Assembly (NCBI GenBank): GCA_035041965.1
Contig: JAPYMA010000858.1
Span: 1 to 64,000 of the forward strand
Source: Anisakis pegreffii
Taxonomy: Eukaryota; Nematoda; Chromadorea; Rhabditida; Anisakidae
Reading direction: 5' to 3'
DNA: 64,000 nucleotides
Below the pieces are notes generated by a model that had not been told where the DNA came from, ran no database searches, and worked only from the letters and a program-made list of their open reading frames with translations. Shown piece after piece: positions 11,549 through 24,306 of this stretch. Within the stretch, counting starts at the first letter, position 1. Every line of letters begins with the position of its first letter. The translations under genes and the position numbers were made by a program.

Positions 11549-11931
11549 TACGGAGGGTCTTTGGACTATCTTTTGAAATAAGTCCAAATCTAGTACAATA
11601 CGTTCTTCGTTTAGGAGCGTTCGGTTTGACGAGGACATGTCGGACCGGGAGACCGCCACAGACGGGCTCAATTTGGTCAGTAAATTTGCCGGTGAAGCTT
11701 TTGGTATCGATAATGTTCGCACGGTATTCGCCAGTGCGTCACAAGGTAACCGAATTCATAGAGGAAGTAATTGCAGTTTTCGTTTAAAACACTACGAAAC
11801 ACACACAGTTTTTTCAACAATCCAATTGTTTTGCAATTCCCATTTCGAGAATTTATCGAAAATGTGAATTCACAAGGCAGCTATGGCTGATCGGTTATCA
11901 CTTTATTTCAAATACGGAGGGTCTGTGGACT
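11549..11931 (+). repeat. 19-bp direct repeats flanking the GTPase start exon
   Basis: TACGGAGGGTCTTTGGACT at 11549-11567 recurs with one mismatch at 11913-11931, placing one copy on each side of the exon at 11637-11745. The left arm has the mirrored pair (about 2290-2308 and 1926-1944). The repeats lie in presumed introns or UTR, and their role is unknown. Confidence 0.7.
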
Positions 11932-14900
11932 GTGGAATGAAAACTGACAATGATTCAAATAAAATACGGCAAAATGAAGCATTTAGACAATGTCGAACGT
12001 GAAGACCGCGTGGTCGTATTGATCGGACCGGCCGGTACTGGCAAATCAACGTTGATCGACTGCATGTGCAATTATTTCTATGGTGCCGAACTCAAAAGTA
12101 ATGTTCGATATAAAATTGCTGATGAGGTAAGTAGCTATGGTTAAGGATAATTGAAAACTGATAATGATTCAAATGAGCGATTCCTCTGAGATGACACAAG
12201 CCTTATTACTTGCAAACGTTAGGGCATGAGTGATGCGTCTCATACGAGTCTTCTGAACTGTGGGACAACTGATCAGGGTTTCGTTCAGAACGCGGAAATA
12301 ACGCATTGACTATATCTGTAACATGTTGATGAACAATGCGTATCCACTGTCAATCGTTTCCACAGCTGAATTAAGACGCGCGAATGTAGTTTTGTGGATG
12401 CCTTTCGCAATGCGAATTTTTAAGAACAGACAAGCTGATACGCCTCAGTCATCATATTTGATTTTTACTGAACATAATATTCCCATTGAATTTCAGATTT
12501 TCGACCAAACAACTCCAAAGAAAACAATTATCAAATACGTTTTCAATGAGACTAGAATGCCATATCGACCCGTCGTTATCGACACACCTGGCATCGGAAG
12601 CGAGAGGTTATTCGGATTAATGCTTTTCTGTTTTCGGAAGAGACTTAAGTGCAGAAAGTGAAAATTGACGTATTAAAGTTCTATAAATACGAGATTGTAA
12701 TATTCGACATAATCATCGTTCCTATTGAACGGTTGAGCTCTTGACCACAGCAGCTGAAGATTGTTTTCAAGAATGAAATTTAAATATTCGTGGCATTGTT
12801 TGATTCCCTTTGTTTGATCAAAGATTTCTTATCTGTCATCGTTTGAGTTATATTCTTCGAAGTTGTTCGTCCATTTTCCTTGCTAAGCATCACACAAATG
12901 AATATTTTATAGTGGAGTGCAAACAGATGCCGAAATCTCAGCAATGTTGAAAGGTTTTCTGCTGCAAAGTCATCGTGTTGTCATACACGCGATCGGCTTT
13001 GTATTGAGGCACACTGACATAAGAGTATCGGTAAAGCGTGAAGAACAAATCAAAGAGGTCTATTTAAACTTTTCAGCAATATTTCATAATGCATTCGAAT
13101 ATGACTTAAACACACTACCAAATAATCTCTTTGTCACTAAAACTGATCACATTTGCTATGAGCGTTTGAAAGCTGTTCGCAGGTTATGCAACCATTCTGA
13201 GAGACATGGATTTCTACCCATTGCAGTATGAGTTAAAATTGTTGGAAAACTTTTGCATGCTCTGTAGTTTTAAGCTGATTTGGTATCCATGTGAAAAGTA
13301 AGATGAGCAAAATATGTGTTAATCAAGTGGCATGATTAGAAATCACTTGAAGAATATTAACACAATTTAAGACATTATCGATGTTTCCGAAATGGATGCT
13401 ACCCAATGTGGTACCAATGTTGTCATCCAGTGATGGCACCGGTACAATACCGCCAGCGCTCGCAGCGTTGTTCAAAAATCTTGGTTTAAGTGAAAATCGC
13501 GTATTCTTCTTCAACAGCGGCTCACTATTCGATGTCACTAAAGGTGAGCTGCTTTGAAACAAGTGTTCAGTCGGCGATTTTAACGCCATGACAGTTTCTT
13601 AAAGTGAACATATGTAGAGTTTAACTTATGTCCTCAACTTATTCCGTTCTCATTGAACACGTGAAATCAAGGTAAGCGCATTAGTGTTTGATCATATATA
13701 CTTGAGTCTTATCGCAGTGTTGCAAATGACAAGACAATACAAAACCTTCGAGTATCCCAAAAGACTGATTGACTTTGTCGCATAAAATCATGAAGGTATG
13801 GAATGACATTGATAACATTTGCATGGAACATTCGTTTACACGTAAAATTTTACGGCAAAGACTAACACATATCACTCGAAGGAAGTGCAACGATACAAAT
13901 ACGGAGAGTTGCAAGCAGACTGTGATTCATCATGCAAATAAACCTTTTGTAGCTGTTCCATTCAAATGCCTGATTCTTTGCTTATTCCCACTGACTTCAA
14001 CAGTTCGTACGTACAGATAGCGCACGTCTTACTCTCATTTTGCTTATATTGTCAATACTGACACTGAGTTATCGACACTGTTCATATTATTTTCTGTCAC
14101 TTATTCCCTTTATAGCACCAGCAGATTCAGTTATCCAGCAACCTAACTGTTTTTGTGGTTCTCCTGTTTAGGCGAACTTTTGAAGCTTATTTTTTAAAAT
14201 TGTTATTTACACTTGCGCATATTCTTTTTCGTTTAGAATTTTCCCAACAATTCAAATCAAAGTCCACTGGTAGAGAACGAGACGAAACTGATGGATTAGA
14301 AATTCATGATATTGATATGGTTAGAATTTGTGAGCATAGCAGGATGATTGATGAGGAACAGTCAATTCAAAACACTTTCAGCTGAAGCAATAACCGCGCA
14401 GTTACGCACAACGTATTGGACCATGACAATGCAAGCACTGGATGACTTCTTTGAGCACGTTTCTCAGCTGAATCCACAATGCATTGCTGAACAGCTTCCG
14501 CCTTCTACAAGTCCATCTCTGGTGTTCGAAAAACAGTATAAAGACGGAATATATACACCTAATTATACACCTCCACCGCCAGCAGTTATCGATAAACGCG
14601 ATGAAAATATGATTTCGTCCGAGTAGGTTCCATCTCAATCAACCATTCCCAGTAATGTAAGGCAGCATTCAGTGATGCATACCATACCTCTGATGCATAA
14701 CGTGGGTACACAAGCATCAGATGCGCATCGTTTCCCTATCTGAACGATTATGTTGATTCACAGTCCCATTCAATGAGAAATGAACTGAGCGATATGAATG
14801 TGGATCGGTTAAAATTGAAGTTATCAGTGGAAATGTGATTCTTATCTGACGTTCATATCTCTTCTTAAGAACGACGCAAACTGATGATGTGCGATCAAGT

Positions 14901-17900
14901 GATGAATAATGGTAATCAATATTTTAGTGGAACATTTTCGACAAGGTGGAGCACAAATGTGGCTCGAGATAGTGCTGATATGAAAGCGTCAACAAAAGAC
15001 ACGAGCAGTGCAACTGGTGCCTTATATTCGGTGAGTTTGTAGAATTGCATTTGCGAGAACGTTCTTATCAGAATCAATTGACTATTAACTTTCACCAATA
15101 CGCTACTGCAAAATATCGATGAATGTTTTTCAGAAAATTCCTAAGACAAGTCAGCACGAATCTGTGGTGGCTGAAGAAAAAGCTCGTGAACGCATCATTC
15201 CAATCAAAATACTCAACGCACCATCGAAGGAGTACACTCAAGTTGGTTCTTTGCTCTTGCCTGCGAACATCCCTCTTCACTCTTTGTACTAATCTGAAAA
15301 ATGTCAATTAAGGTCGTCGAGAGCCACAAATCACATTTCGATACATCATCTGAACGGCACACAACGATAAAAAGCGGAACAGAAATGGATTCAGAAGGCC
15401 GAAAATCGCATTTGGATACATCCACTGAACAACATCTAACGATACAAATGGAAACTGATGACGACCATTCATCACCGAAACGATATACGTATGATCCTAC
15501 ATCGATGTCGCATAAGGAACACAATCTTACGGATTCAGTTAGGAAAGAATCCACAACTGGTGAAGGGATCGATCTTGCTAAGGACACCACTGCGATTTTT
15601 ATTGGAGATTCATCCTCTGGAGGTGCGCATGAACTGTGGATATTTTTTGAATGCATTATAATTATTCTTGAAGATTGAGGACAATGCTTTTACTTTCTTT
15701 GCTGAGCGAATTGAAATGTGAAGTACGGAAATGTCTGGTGATTAGAATGTGTGAATGAGTCTATCATGCTTACTAAAAAACACTTCGTTTCGTCAACGTT
15801 GAAGTACAATTATCATTTTCATGTGATACATTCTTCATGTTTATTACAACGAGTGTGTTTTTTAAAGGAATTCCAACACGTCCTCATCGTGTACAAGAAA
15901 CTTTGATAAACGATGTCCCGTTAGAAAATCTGGTGAATTCAAGTGGTTATAAACATATCAAAAGTTATCCACCACCAGAATACACTCCAGAGCAGACAGT
16001 ATCAAGACAACCACTCGCCAGAATTGCTGGAAATAATCAGCAGCACTCACAGAACATTCAGCAGCGTATAACGACTTCAATGGATGTTAATGTGGATGGA
16101 TCAAAAGTTAGTTGTTTCTTTTTGAATTCTATCGGAATGAGTTCACAATGATATGCAATAATCAGGGGCGTGGCTGAAAACTGGCTGCATGAGACAGTTT
16201 GCATGAAAAATGCTGAGTTTGGATCTATCGAAGAGTAATTTTCGTAAACAGAGAGAGAAAGAATGATGAATTCGTGTGTGTATCCAAATAAACAATAAGC
16301 ACTTTTTGTTATTCGATCAAGACATGTTATTTGTTATCATATAATTGCTATTCAATTAAGCAGTCTTAATGGTGACTCAATGAATGTTGATAGTAGAAAA
16401 GGATCGATTCATTTTTGTGGATAGTTAATGACATTCAGTCTTTTGTGATGAGTTGATTTGCATCATTAAACGCAATCAGTATGTGCTGCTCCTATAATAA
16501 AACATACCTGAACAAGTACTTGCACATCACAGTAACAATTAAGAGGGACGTCTTGCGAATAGCGCCGCAACGTCATTCGTACCATGAAACAGCCGATAAA
16601 ACACCGTCTACAGCGCTCAGTGCTGCGTCCGATTGGACATATCAAGCGGCCAGTGAAACGAACGTGAATCAGTTCGATAGTAACACCCAAAGGTTGTTCA
16701 ATCAATCACAGATTTATGCTACATTAAAAATTTTACATTCTCCGTCATTTCGATGCAAAAAGATAATAATGTTTTTACACACAGTTCGTTACTGGAATCA
16801 AATTTACAGTTCTGATTTTCTTGCTGCCATATTTTAGCATGAGTTATTGCAGCGTTCCTCGTTCATTAGTCGAACAAACTTACACAAAGATCTGATGATA
16901 TACTCTTTCAATAGATTATTTGAATCAAATCAATGAGCATATTTTCAAAAACTTTCAAATCTTAAAGAATGTCAAGCACTCAGCAGCAACGCAACGACTT
17001 CATAATAACACCTCAGATGAGAACTTCGGATTCACCAGTTCTGTTTCGTGTCACTATGGGTAAAAAAGATAGAAATGTTCAAAAGATTGACGGCGATCAA
17101 CAAACTCTCAATGTTAGCAAAGCACGCGAAACTAACATTGATGATGTCGCACCTCCAGTAAGTGAATCAAACCAGTGTTTTTTTAATCGTGTTGATAGAC
17201 TTTGTGCTTATGAATGCTGCATATCTGGCTCGTTTTCTATATGACTGTGCGTTGATAATACGTCTCCTGTTGAATATCTTAATAGCGTAGGACAAAAGAA
17301 CGATTTGAATAATGGATTTGTTATGTAAGGGCGAATATGTGATGCATTACATCGTTACTGTCGTTTCATTACATTAAGATAAACCACTGAATGTAATACC
17401 ATTCAATGATGAATTATTTCTGAGTCCGCGCAATGCATGAATGAAGTGTTGAAATTCGAATCATTAGCAGGAATACGACGGCAAATGGACCGAGCAAACC
17501 GTTCAATCAGCCGCACGTGATGAAAAAAATCTGAAAACTTCATCTTACAATGCGGATGTTATAACGGGATACGCTACAAGCTATGAGTACGGTGGTAATG
17601 CTGGCCCGATTCCCACTAAAACGACACCGAAACCAGCAGGTATTTTTTGGAATGAAAGTATCAAGGGGAATATTCATTCTGATCTCTCGCTCGTTGGTTT
17701 AAAAAAGCCTCAGTAGTCAGTATTCGTGAGGGATGCATCCCTCTTCGTCTTCCAAAAATGCATCCCACAAACAGAACATAACGTCACCATATATCTTCCA
17801 GTTGTCATCCTTCAGTTGACTACATTGGATTTATTTGACATTCATTGTTCGTGCAGAGATAATTGAATATTCTAACTGTGTGCTCAATAGGTGAGATTGT

Positions 17901-20900
17901 CAACGGACAATATTATCAGAATATAACCGACGTCATGGAGACGAATATTGATGAGAACATAAACCAACGCAGTTCAGTTTACGCTCAGGATGCTGGTCAA
18001 ACTGCTTTGCTGGTAACAACACCGACCTCGAAGGCATTCATTGCCACAAGTAAACATGATTTCACAATCTCACAGTGACTTGACACAATTTCACTCACCT
18101 GAACAATGTCGCTTCTTTATCTTAATGAGCTGTTCTTTTGGTCGCAAGCACTTTAAGCATAGTGATTAAATGATTGCATTGCTGTTCACTGCGAACATGC
18201 TAACTATCCTAACACATTGAATGAAAAAGAATTAGTCCCAGTACTCATATTTATCCGAGTAATACTCTTGATGCGGAAGAAATTTAAGTGCTGAATTATG
18301 CATCAAATCATCAAGTCATTAAAATTAGTCGTTAGTAACCATTGAGAAGGTTAGCCTGAAAGTTGATGCGAAATATTTTATGGTGGATGAAGCGATGCAT
18401 ATGTCAAAAAGAGCTGATGCTAGTTCAGCTATCAGTAAAATCAGTGGTGATTATGGTATTATTTTAGGTGATAGAATGAGTGGATATGATCAATGTGTAG
18501 CTGCACAGCAGCGTGTTAGTGGCTACGGATATGGCGATGCTCAAACAACAACTACAGTAACAACAACAATGCCCATTCGAATCAGTCCAACCACAGGTTA
18601 GTTCAAACTAACAATAAGACGGCTTTATCGTCGAATTTTAAGCCATCAAAAAAAAACTCACTCTGACCGCGGATGCATACTAAAATTCTCATAAGTAATA
18701 CTCTATGTTGAATCTGAAGTCTGAAGTTTCGAAAAAAAAAGCAGATGGCAGTGCGATGGGTCGTTATAAGAAAGGTGAAACCGCAGCAAATGTGAGGGGT
18801 CAAGGAGCTGCGATGCAACGCGTGAAGGGATACAGTCACGGTGATGAAGAGGAAACAGTGACCACAACAACTGCCACGACGAATATCACGAACGCAGGTT
18901 TGGTCAATGCATCTCGTTGCATCAGTTTTCTCATCAAGCTTGTCTGATTATCTGATCGCCTTGAAAAACAAACTGTATCCCAAAATTTGTCCAATAGCAA
19001 CACACGGTGATTGAAATTTGTTGAAAACTCATTGAAGTCTAATGACGCTGTCTGATCTCGGTGCAAAAATAACCCTCTCTATCGTAAACCTCGCAAGATG
19101 CTTTCAAAAATTCACGCGGATTGCATCACGAACGATACAGCAGTATCTGTGTTGAAATATGAATAACCTGCTTTCATTCTCGGAAACACAGTTCGAAAAG
19201 CAACTCACCGTTGCATACTTGTTTTGATAGGGACATTTGCACTTTCAATCACACTGCAGAGTCCAGCAGTTCAATGCAACGATGAACAGTCTGGTGCATA
19301 TTTGTTAGATGAGCAAAAAGCAAAAACTTTTATCCGAAGACCCGTTCGTTTTTGATATTTTTCCGAGCAAATGATCCGATGTGTTTTTGCGAACAACCGC
19401 ACCTGGAAATTGGTAAACGAATCAAATAATATACCAGGAGCAGGTGCTGTGAATGCAAGAGGTCAAAGGGTCAGCATGCAACGTGGACAAGGATACAGTT
19501 ACGGTGATGCAGCAGAGGAGGAAACAGCGACGACTACGACCACTACGAAAGGCATCGTCAGTACAGGTCGAATCAACTTGATTCTTTCGAACAAATATTT
19601 CTGATGAATAGATACTAAGTCTGCGATAGCTAATCGTGACAGGATATCGCACCTCTATTGCTATATACAGTTAACTTTTCATGCGTAGCTATTAGTAATT
19701 TTCAAAGGATGGTGAACTAGCATTACGATAACGTTGAACATATTTCTAAGATAATATAGCTGATGAAAAGTTCAAGTGGAATATCCATGAAGATAACTAG
19801 AAGGACTGTTCAGGTGGTGCGAGTGCGATGCATGGAGGAACTCAGGTGGCTTCAGCACGACTCAGTACAGGTTATGGTGACGATGAGGAAACACTGACCA
19901 CTACTACAACTACGAAAAACATCTCAAACACAGGTTCAACCAATTGGCTTCATTGATTTGATATCTCTTTTTGCTAACAATTGAACCTGAAGTTGGTAAA
20001 CTTTTGAATGGATCAGTTCGAACGAATTGTTCATTTCACTGATTTTCCTTTACCTTTGTGTTATTTTGCGACGGTTGATATAAGAAAGTTCAAGATTTGG
20101 ACACGGATATGTCATTGCCAACACGCCTGCTCTTAGTTTTTCGCACAAATATCTTAGATTGAAAGAACACCTTTTTTGGCGCTAAAGGTTTCATCAAACT
20201 GACAAATCGTTCTGAATGATTGAAAAGAACTTTTCAGGAGGGGCAAATGGCCAGCGTCGTCAACCAGGTGTCTATGGACGACAAGTTCAGTCTGCGATGA
20301 AGAAAGGTTCGCAAGGATATGGCTATGACGAAGATGAAACAACAACAACTACAACAAAAACTATTGCTGGTTACGGTAGATTCTCAATTAATACTCATTT
20401 ACTTATGTTCACTGCAGATTGTTAATACTCGAATGATGTTCTCATTGGGAGTTATGTCCCGAGCAAGATACCTCACGTTATAGTATTACGAATGAATCGT
20501 GTCGTTAGTTGATCGAGAACGAAATTATCGTTGAGAATGCAGAAGATAAGACTCGAATGCAGAAGTGTCCTAATATTTGGAGTAACATCAGGTGGCGACG
20601 GTGCATTTTCACCGCAGAAGCAGGGTGAAATGGCTTCTTCGAATCGAAGAAGTGGTGCCTACGGTGAATACGATGATGAAGACGAGTTTACGACGACCAC
20701 AAAGAGTGTTACAACTGCAGGTGGAGGTTATTACTGCTGCTTCGATCATGACTGCATCAGTTGATTATTGTTCATCTGGTCATCATTATCTGATGGGCAG
20801 TAATTGGATGGCTCTTTTGATTTACATAAGAATCACCTGTAGATGTTCACTCAATTCGGGAGGGCATCAAATGAATGGTAATGCTGTTTTTGCTGTTGAA

Positions 20901-22199
20901 GGTGGTGGAGGAGTGCCACGTGTTCCTTTGCATCAGACACAACAAGCGTATAGAGGTGAGCGAATGGGAAAGTCAGGATATGGTTATGACGACGATGAGG
21001 AAATAACGACCACAAAAACAACTGGTGAGTTGCTCATCGACTCAGAATTACGTTAACAGCCAACTCCAGTTATAAGCATGATAACAGTCAACTCCTAAAC
21101 GCCCAAGTGTGAATTACATCTAAAGTACTTTCAAACAATCCAGCCACTAGCTTGGATGAAAATGAAGTGAAGACGACTTTTCAAAATTGTTTTTGAAACT
21201 TCTCGAAGTTGTTTGGTTTAAACTAGAAATTCCGACTCTACATGTAATTTAACAATCTCATTCCATACCAATCATCACGCTGCAGTTGGACTTATGAAGG
21301 ATGAAAATCATAATTTTTTCTCTACTTTCACCATTAGTTTTGTCTTTGTCCTGACTAGAGAGAAATACAGTTTAAGTACAGGGTTGATAACTTCACTGAA
21401 AATGTTTCAGCCAGATATGACTTGCCACCAGGAAACATCGAATCTGCCGGTCAAGACTATCGGAATGGTTAGGATAAACTTTTTGAATGAATTTCAGAAA
21501 CGACTGGTTCAATGGAAATAAATTTTGTAACATACTAAAGATATGCAAAGCGATGAGAAAATTGTCAAAAAAAGAGAAAATTCGAAGAATTTTAGAAATG
21601 ATCACAAACATTTGCATCACTACAAACAGCCCATTTTCAGAGGACGTTGAGAATCAGTGGCAATCTCGAGCCGAACGCGACGATTTACTCGGTCATCGTT
21701 CATCATTTCAAACGCAGCAATACCCAGTTCCTCCCAAAAATTACTTCGAGAGGTCGGTCATTTACGAATACGCGATCGATCAACATTCCTCCTATCCGAA
21801 AAGTTGCAATAGCCATCTTTCACAGTTCTTTCACTCTCAGTCAATTCTTTCCGAATGTTTTCACAACACTCCACTCGAACGTTCAACCGTCATTTTCTAA
21901 CTCAGCATCGAAAACGCTATTTTAGTATGATAAGGCTGGAAAGAAGTATGACATATTGCTGAATAGTTTATTTTATATAGCATCCTGAGCACTCATATAT
22001 CGCAATCATGAATGTTACAATGACGAGTGATAATAGCAATTTCAGTGATAGAGACGACTTAAAGTCATCTCCAACTGAGCGAATCGATCCTCGTAAATCA
22101 CAAAAATTTTGGTTTCTAATGCTATGTCCCTTGATTAGCGCTGCAGCGATTTGCACATTCATCATAACGCTTCATTTTGTTTTTCGAAACAGCAACTAA
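11637..22199 (+). CDS. GTPase with serially duplicated repeat exons and C-terminal membrane anchor
   Basis: The proposed 26-exon model gives about 1323 aa. G-domain exons: 11637-11745, 11987-12126, 12425-12606, 12913-13225, 13372-13543, 14382-14584. Motifs are G1 GPAGTGKST, G3 DTPGIG, G4 TKTD, then a NSGSLF segment and a WTMTM...FF helix typical of nematode AIG1/GIMAP-like P-loop proteins. Tail exons: 14627-14701, 14764-14807, 14928-15030, 15134-15241, 15313-15622, 15868-16106, 16544-16692, 16968-17157, 17471-17639, 17891-18049, 18468-18596, 18745-18897, 19444-19566, 19814-19933, 20238-20375, 20592-20720, 20902-21024, 21411-21467, 21641-21756, 21981-22199. Every junction is phase-compatible. 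The tail is Thr/Gln/Tyr-Gly rich. The last exon has one hydrophobic segment of about 25 residues and a four-residue basic end, which suggests tail anchoring with the G domain cytosolic. Weak points are the start, 14585-14626 (a 42-nt intron or an in-frame TAG), the 15241 donor, and 16692/16968. It could instead be two genes. Confidence 0.6.
11938..12174 (+). repeat. 23-bp direct repeats flanking the P-loop exon
   Basis: The 23-mer beginning TGAAAACTGACAATGATTC at 11938-11960 recurs with one mismatch at 12152-12174, bracketing the exon 11987-12126 that carries the G1 motif. It is mirrored in the left arm. Confidence 0.7.
18468..21024 (+). repeat. Array of seven duplicated phase 1-1 exons encoding Gly-Tyr/acidic/poly-Thr modules
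   Basis: Seven successive exons (18468-18596, 18745-18897, 19444-19566, 19814-19933, 20238-20375, 20592-20720, 20902-21024) are all divisible by three and bounded by phase 1 introns. Each ends in the same module: a basic or Gln-rich lead, then GYGY/GYSY/GYGD, an acidic cluster (D/E), a run of Thr, and a terminal Gly split by the intron. Examples are GYGYDEDETTTTTT and GYSYGDAAEEETATTTTTT. Lead sequences diverge, and the intervening introns (about 150-550 bp) are not obviously alike. This is the signature of repeated exon duplication within one gene. Confidence 0.8.
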
Positions 22200-23628
22200 C
22201 CAACATTTTTGTATTTGTTCGTTTGCTTAAGCGTTTAACTTCTTCAAACTAATCTCAATCGCTCGCGTCCTCGTATCAGTTCGACTTTTTTCGGCGTCAA
22301 ACTGATTGATTCCTCTAACTTTTAGCACTACATTTTTTTCGGATTGTCCACCAAATGTCCATCAACTTATAATTCAGCTTGAAAAGTCACTGAATTTTGA
22401 GTTATGTTTCCTTCAAGAGAGGGAAATTCATTGAACTCAAAACATGAAAATGTGCTGAAGTGTGCTGATCTGAGACTGATTCAGAGGTTTCGTTCCGTTG
22501 GGTGATCCAGTTGACGGGCAAATAGAACCGGCAAAGAAGAGGACAATCAATTGCTGCGATATAATATTTTTTGTAATTGCACCTTGTTTCATAATTTTAG
22601 TTATCGTAGCAATTGTACTCACACTTGCATTGACTTGAAATATTACCGTTTTTTGAATTCGGTTTTTATGTGATTTTCATTGTGGAACGGGGTAACATTA
22701 AAAAAACGAATCAAAGATAACAAAATATGATGAATCTTAACAGAAAAATGAAAATTTCGTTTGCGTTGTCGTTTTACAATGTAAGCGGAAAACTTCAAGA
22801 AAATTTTGTCGGATACAAAGTGGAGAAATTCCGTGAAGTGGATCTTTAAAAATCTTATTTTTAACATTTTGTGCAGCTGGGAGACGAGATGATGCATGAT
22901 TGCGCATTCGAGCACATTTATTTGCTTAATAACATCACATTTATTAGCCCAGCGAATTTCTCATTACAAATGATAGCGAATTTTTGACGAGTAATCAACC
23001 GAATATGATTTTCATTTTGTCATACACAAAGAAACAATCTAAACTTTCAACTTATCATTCATTCCTTGTTTCGAGATGTTACATATCATTTACCATTCCT
23101 TTGCCTTTTGTGACTTTTATTGTAAATAATATCATCAATTAAGCTGCTCATCCACATTTTCGTCTCGTTTTCGCAGAATTCTTACTTGCTTAGTTTCATG
23201 CGTGGACATTGATTCATCATGCGGGTGGAACTCGGAACAACGACTTTTCTGCGTCTGTGTCTAAGTTACCTTAATCAGCAACTGCTTTACCATTCTTTAG
23301 ATAATCTGATTATCTTCATTGATCAACACATTTTCTATTCTTGTAAGGATCAAATGAATTGTAATATTTTATATACATTGTGTTGCTGAGTTATTACATT
23401 GTTTGCGTGATTCAGATAATAAAGTTCAGTTAATGTCTTCGTGTTTTCAAGCACAAAACCGACACAATCAGTTCATTCGCAGAGGATTGCTAGTTTTTGG
23501 TTGCGTTCACAAAACCAGTCGTATTCCACCTCCAATTTCATCATAATTGACAAATTACGACTGAGTTCCTCCCGATTTCTTCTTATTCACATCATATTTT
23601 CGAGTATTTTTGAACAAGTTTCGAACAG
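22200..23628. other. Intergenic DNA between the GTPase gene and tectonic
   Basis: AT-rich, with no supported exon on either strand. Short ORFs at 22437-22622 and 22643-22915 on the minus strand have no splice context or recognisable family. No clear AATAAA follows the GTPase stop at 22199. Confidence 0.5.
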
Positions 23629-23726
23629 TATCAACCATCAGCGGCCGCATCAAAATTTGTCGTGAACATTCCTCCAACTAATACTGAGACATCAGGTCAA
23701 CCTTTGAGATGCACTGTATCGTATAG
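23629..23726 (+). CDS. Possible 5' exon of the tectonic gene
   Basis: A frame of 32 codons runs between an AACAG acceptor and a GTGAGC donor. It is rich in Thr/Pro/Ser with one Cys, as in tectonic N-terminal regions. It ends in phase 2, whereas the next exon candidate (24307) needs phase 1, so a connecting exon is missing or one boundary is wrong. The start codon was not found. Confidence 0.3.
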
Positions 23727-24306
23727 GTGAGCGGGTCGATATACGATGAATAGACACATTATTGGAGGTTGCGTGGTGGACAGGTGTGGGTTTGGTGGTG
23801 TCCATGGTTACGTCAGTAATGCATTTGCATGTGGTTATAGGGTGGTTGACTGTTAAGGCAGTAATTGCTGATGTATGTATCAAATCGGTATTTCTACATT
23901 CAACTCCATCTATGCTACCATCCTCCAAACTTTTTTGTGTCGTCAAGCAAAATGGTGAAATTTTCGTGCAATTACGAATTTGCTACTTGCAATTGTTAAT
24001 TTTTGCAACTACGAATTATATGAAGTCATACGTACATTTTACAGTGGTGTCCATTCTCCATTTTAGTTTCATTGAAATCTTGATGGTAAACTATCGAATC
24101 ATTGTGTTTATGACTGGGCTTCGTTTGCGCTTGAGAGTAGGTCCGTGGAGATTTTTGGACATGTGTAACTCTTGATGGCAATAGTTGAGATTGTCTGCTT
24201 GAGCCGACTCGTGAGTAAGAGCAGAACACCACTTGAAATTGTTCAGAAACTGATGAATATTCCTTCACGAATTGGAAGTATTCGAACGCATTTATAATGA
24301 TTACAG

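Larger units (their letters stand above)
6924..13851. repeat. Right arm of the giant palindrome
   Basis: This is the reverse complement of 1-6920. Its outer end is visible only as the point where the left partner runs off the window (13851). Beyond it nothing can be compared, so the real boundary may lie further right. The right arm has an 11-nt insertion at about 11541 and lacks about 5 nt near 13295 relative to the left arm. The ORF 7527-7757, near the centre, has the same protein sequence as its partner 6086-6316. ORFs further out, such as 8417-8821 and 12425-12606, carry missense differences. Confidence 0.95.

Noticed and set aside
1..13851. Palindrome arms as terminal inverted repeats of a DNA transposon
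   Set aside because: There is no internal unique cargo, no transposase and no target duplication, and the arms meet directly.
23700..23860. GT-rich patch considered as a repeat element
   Set aside because: No second copy was seen in the window and there are no terminal repeats.
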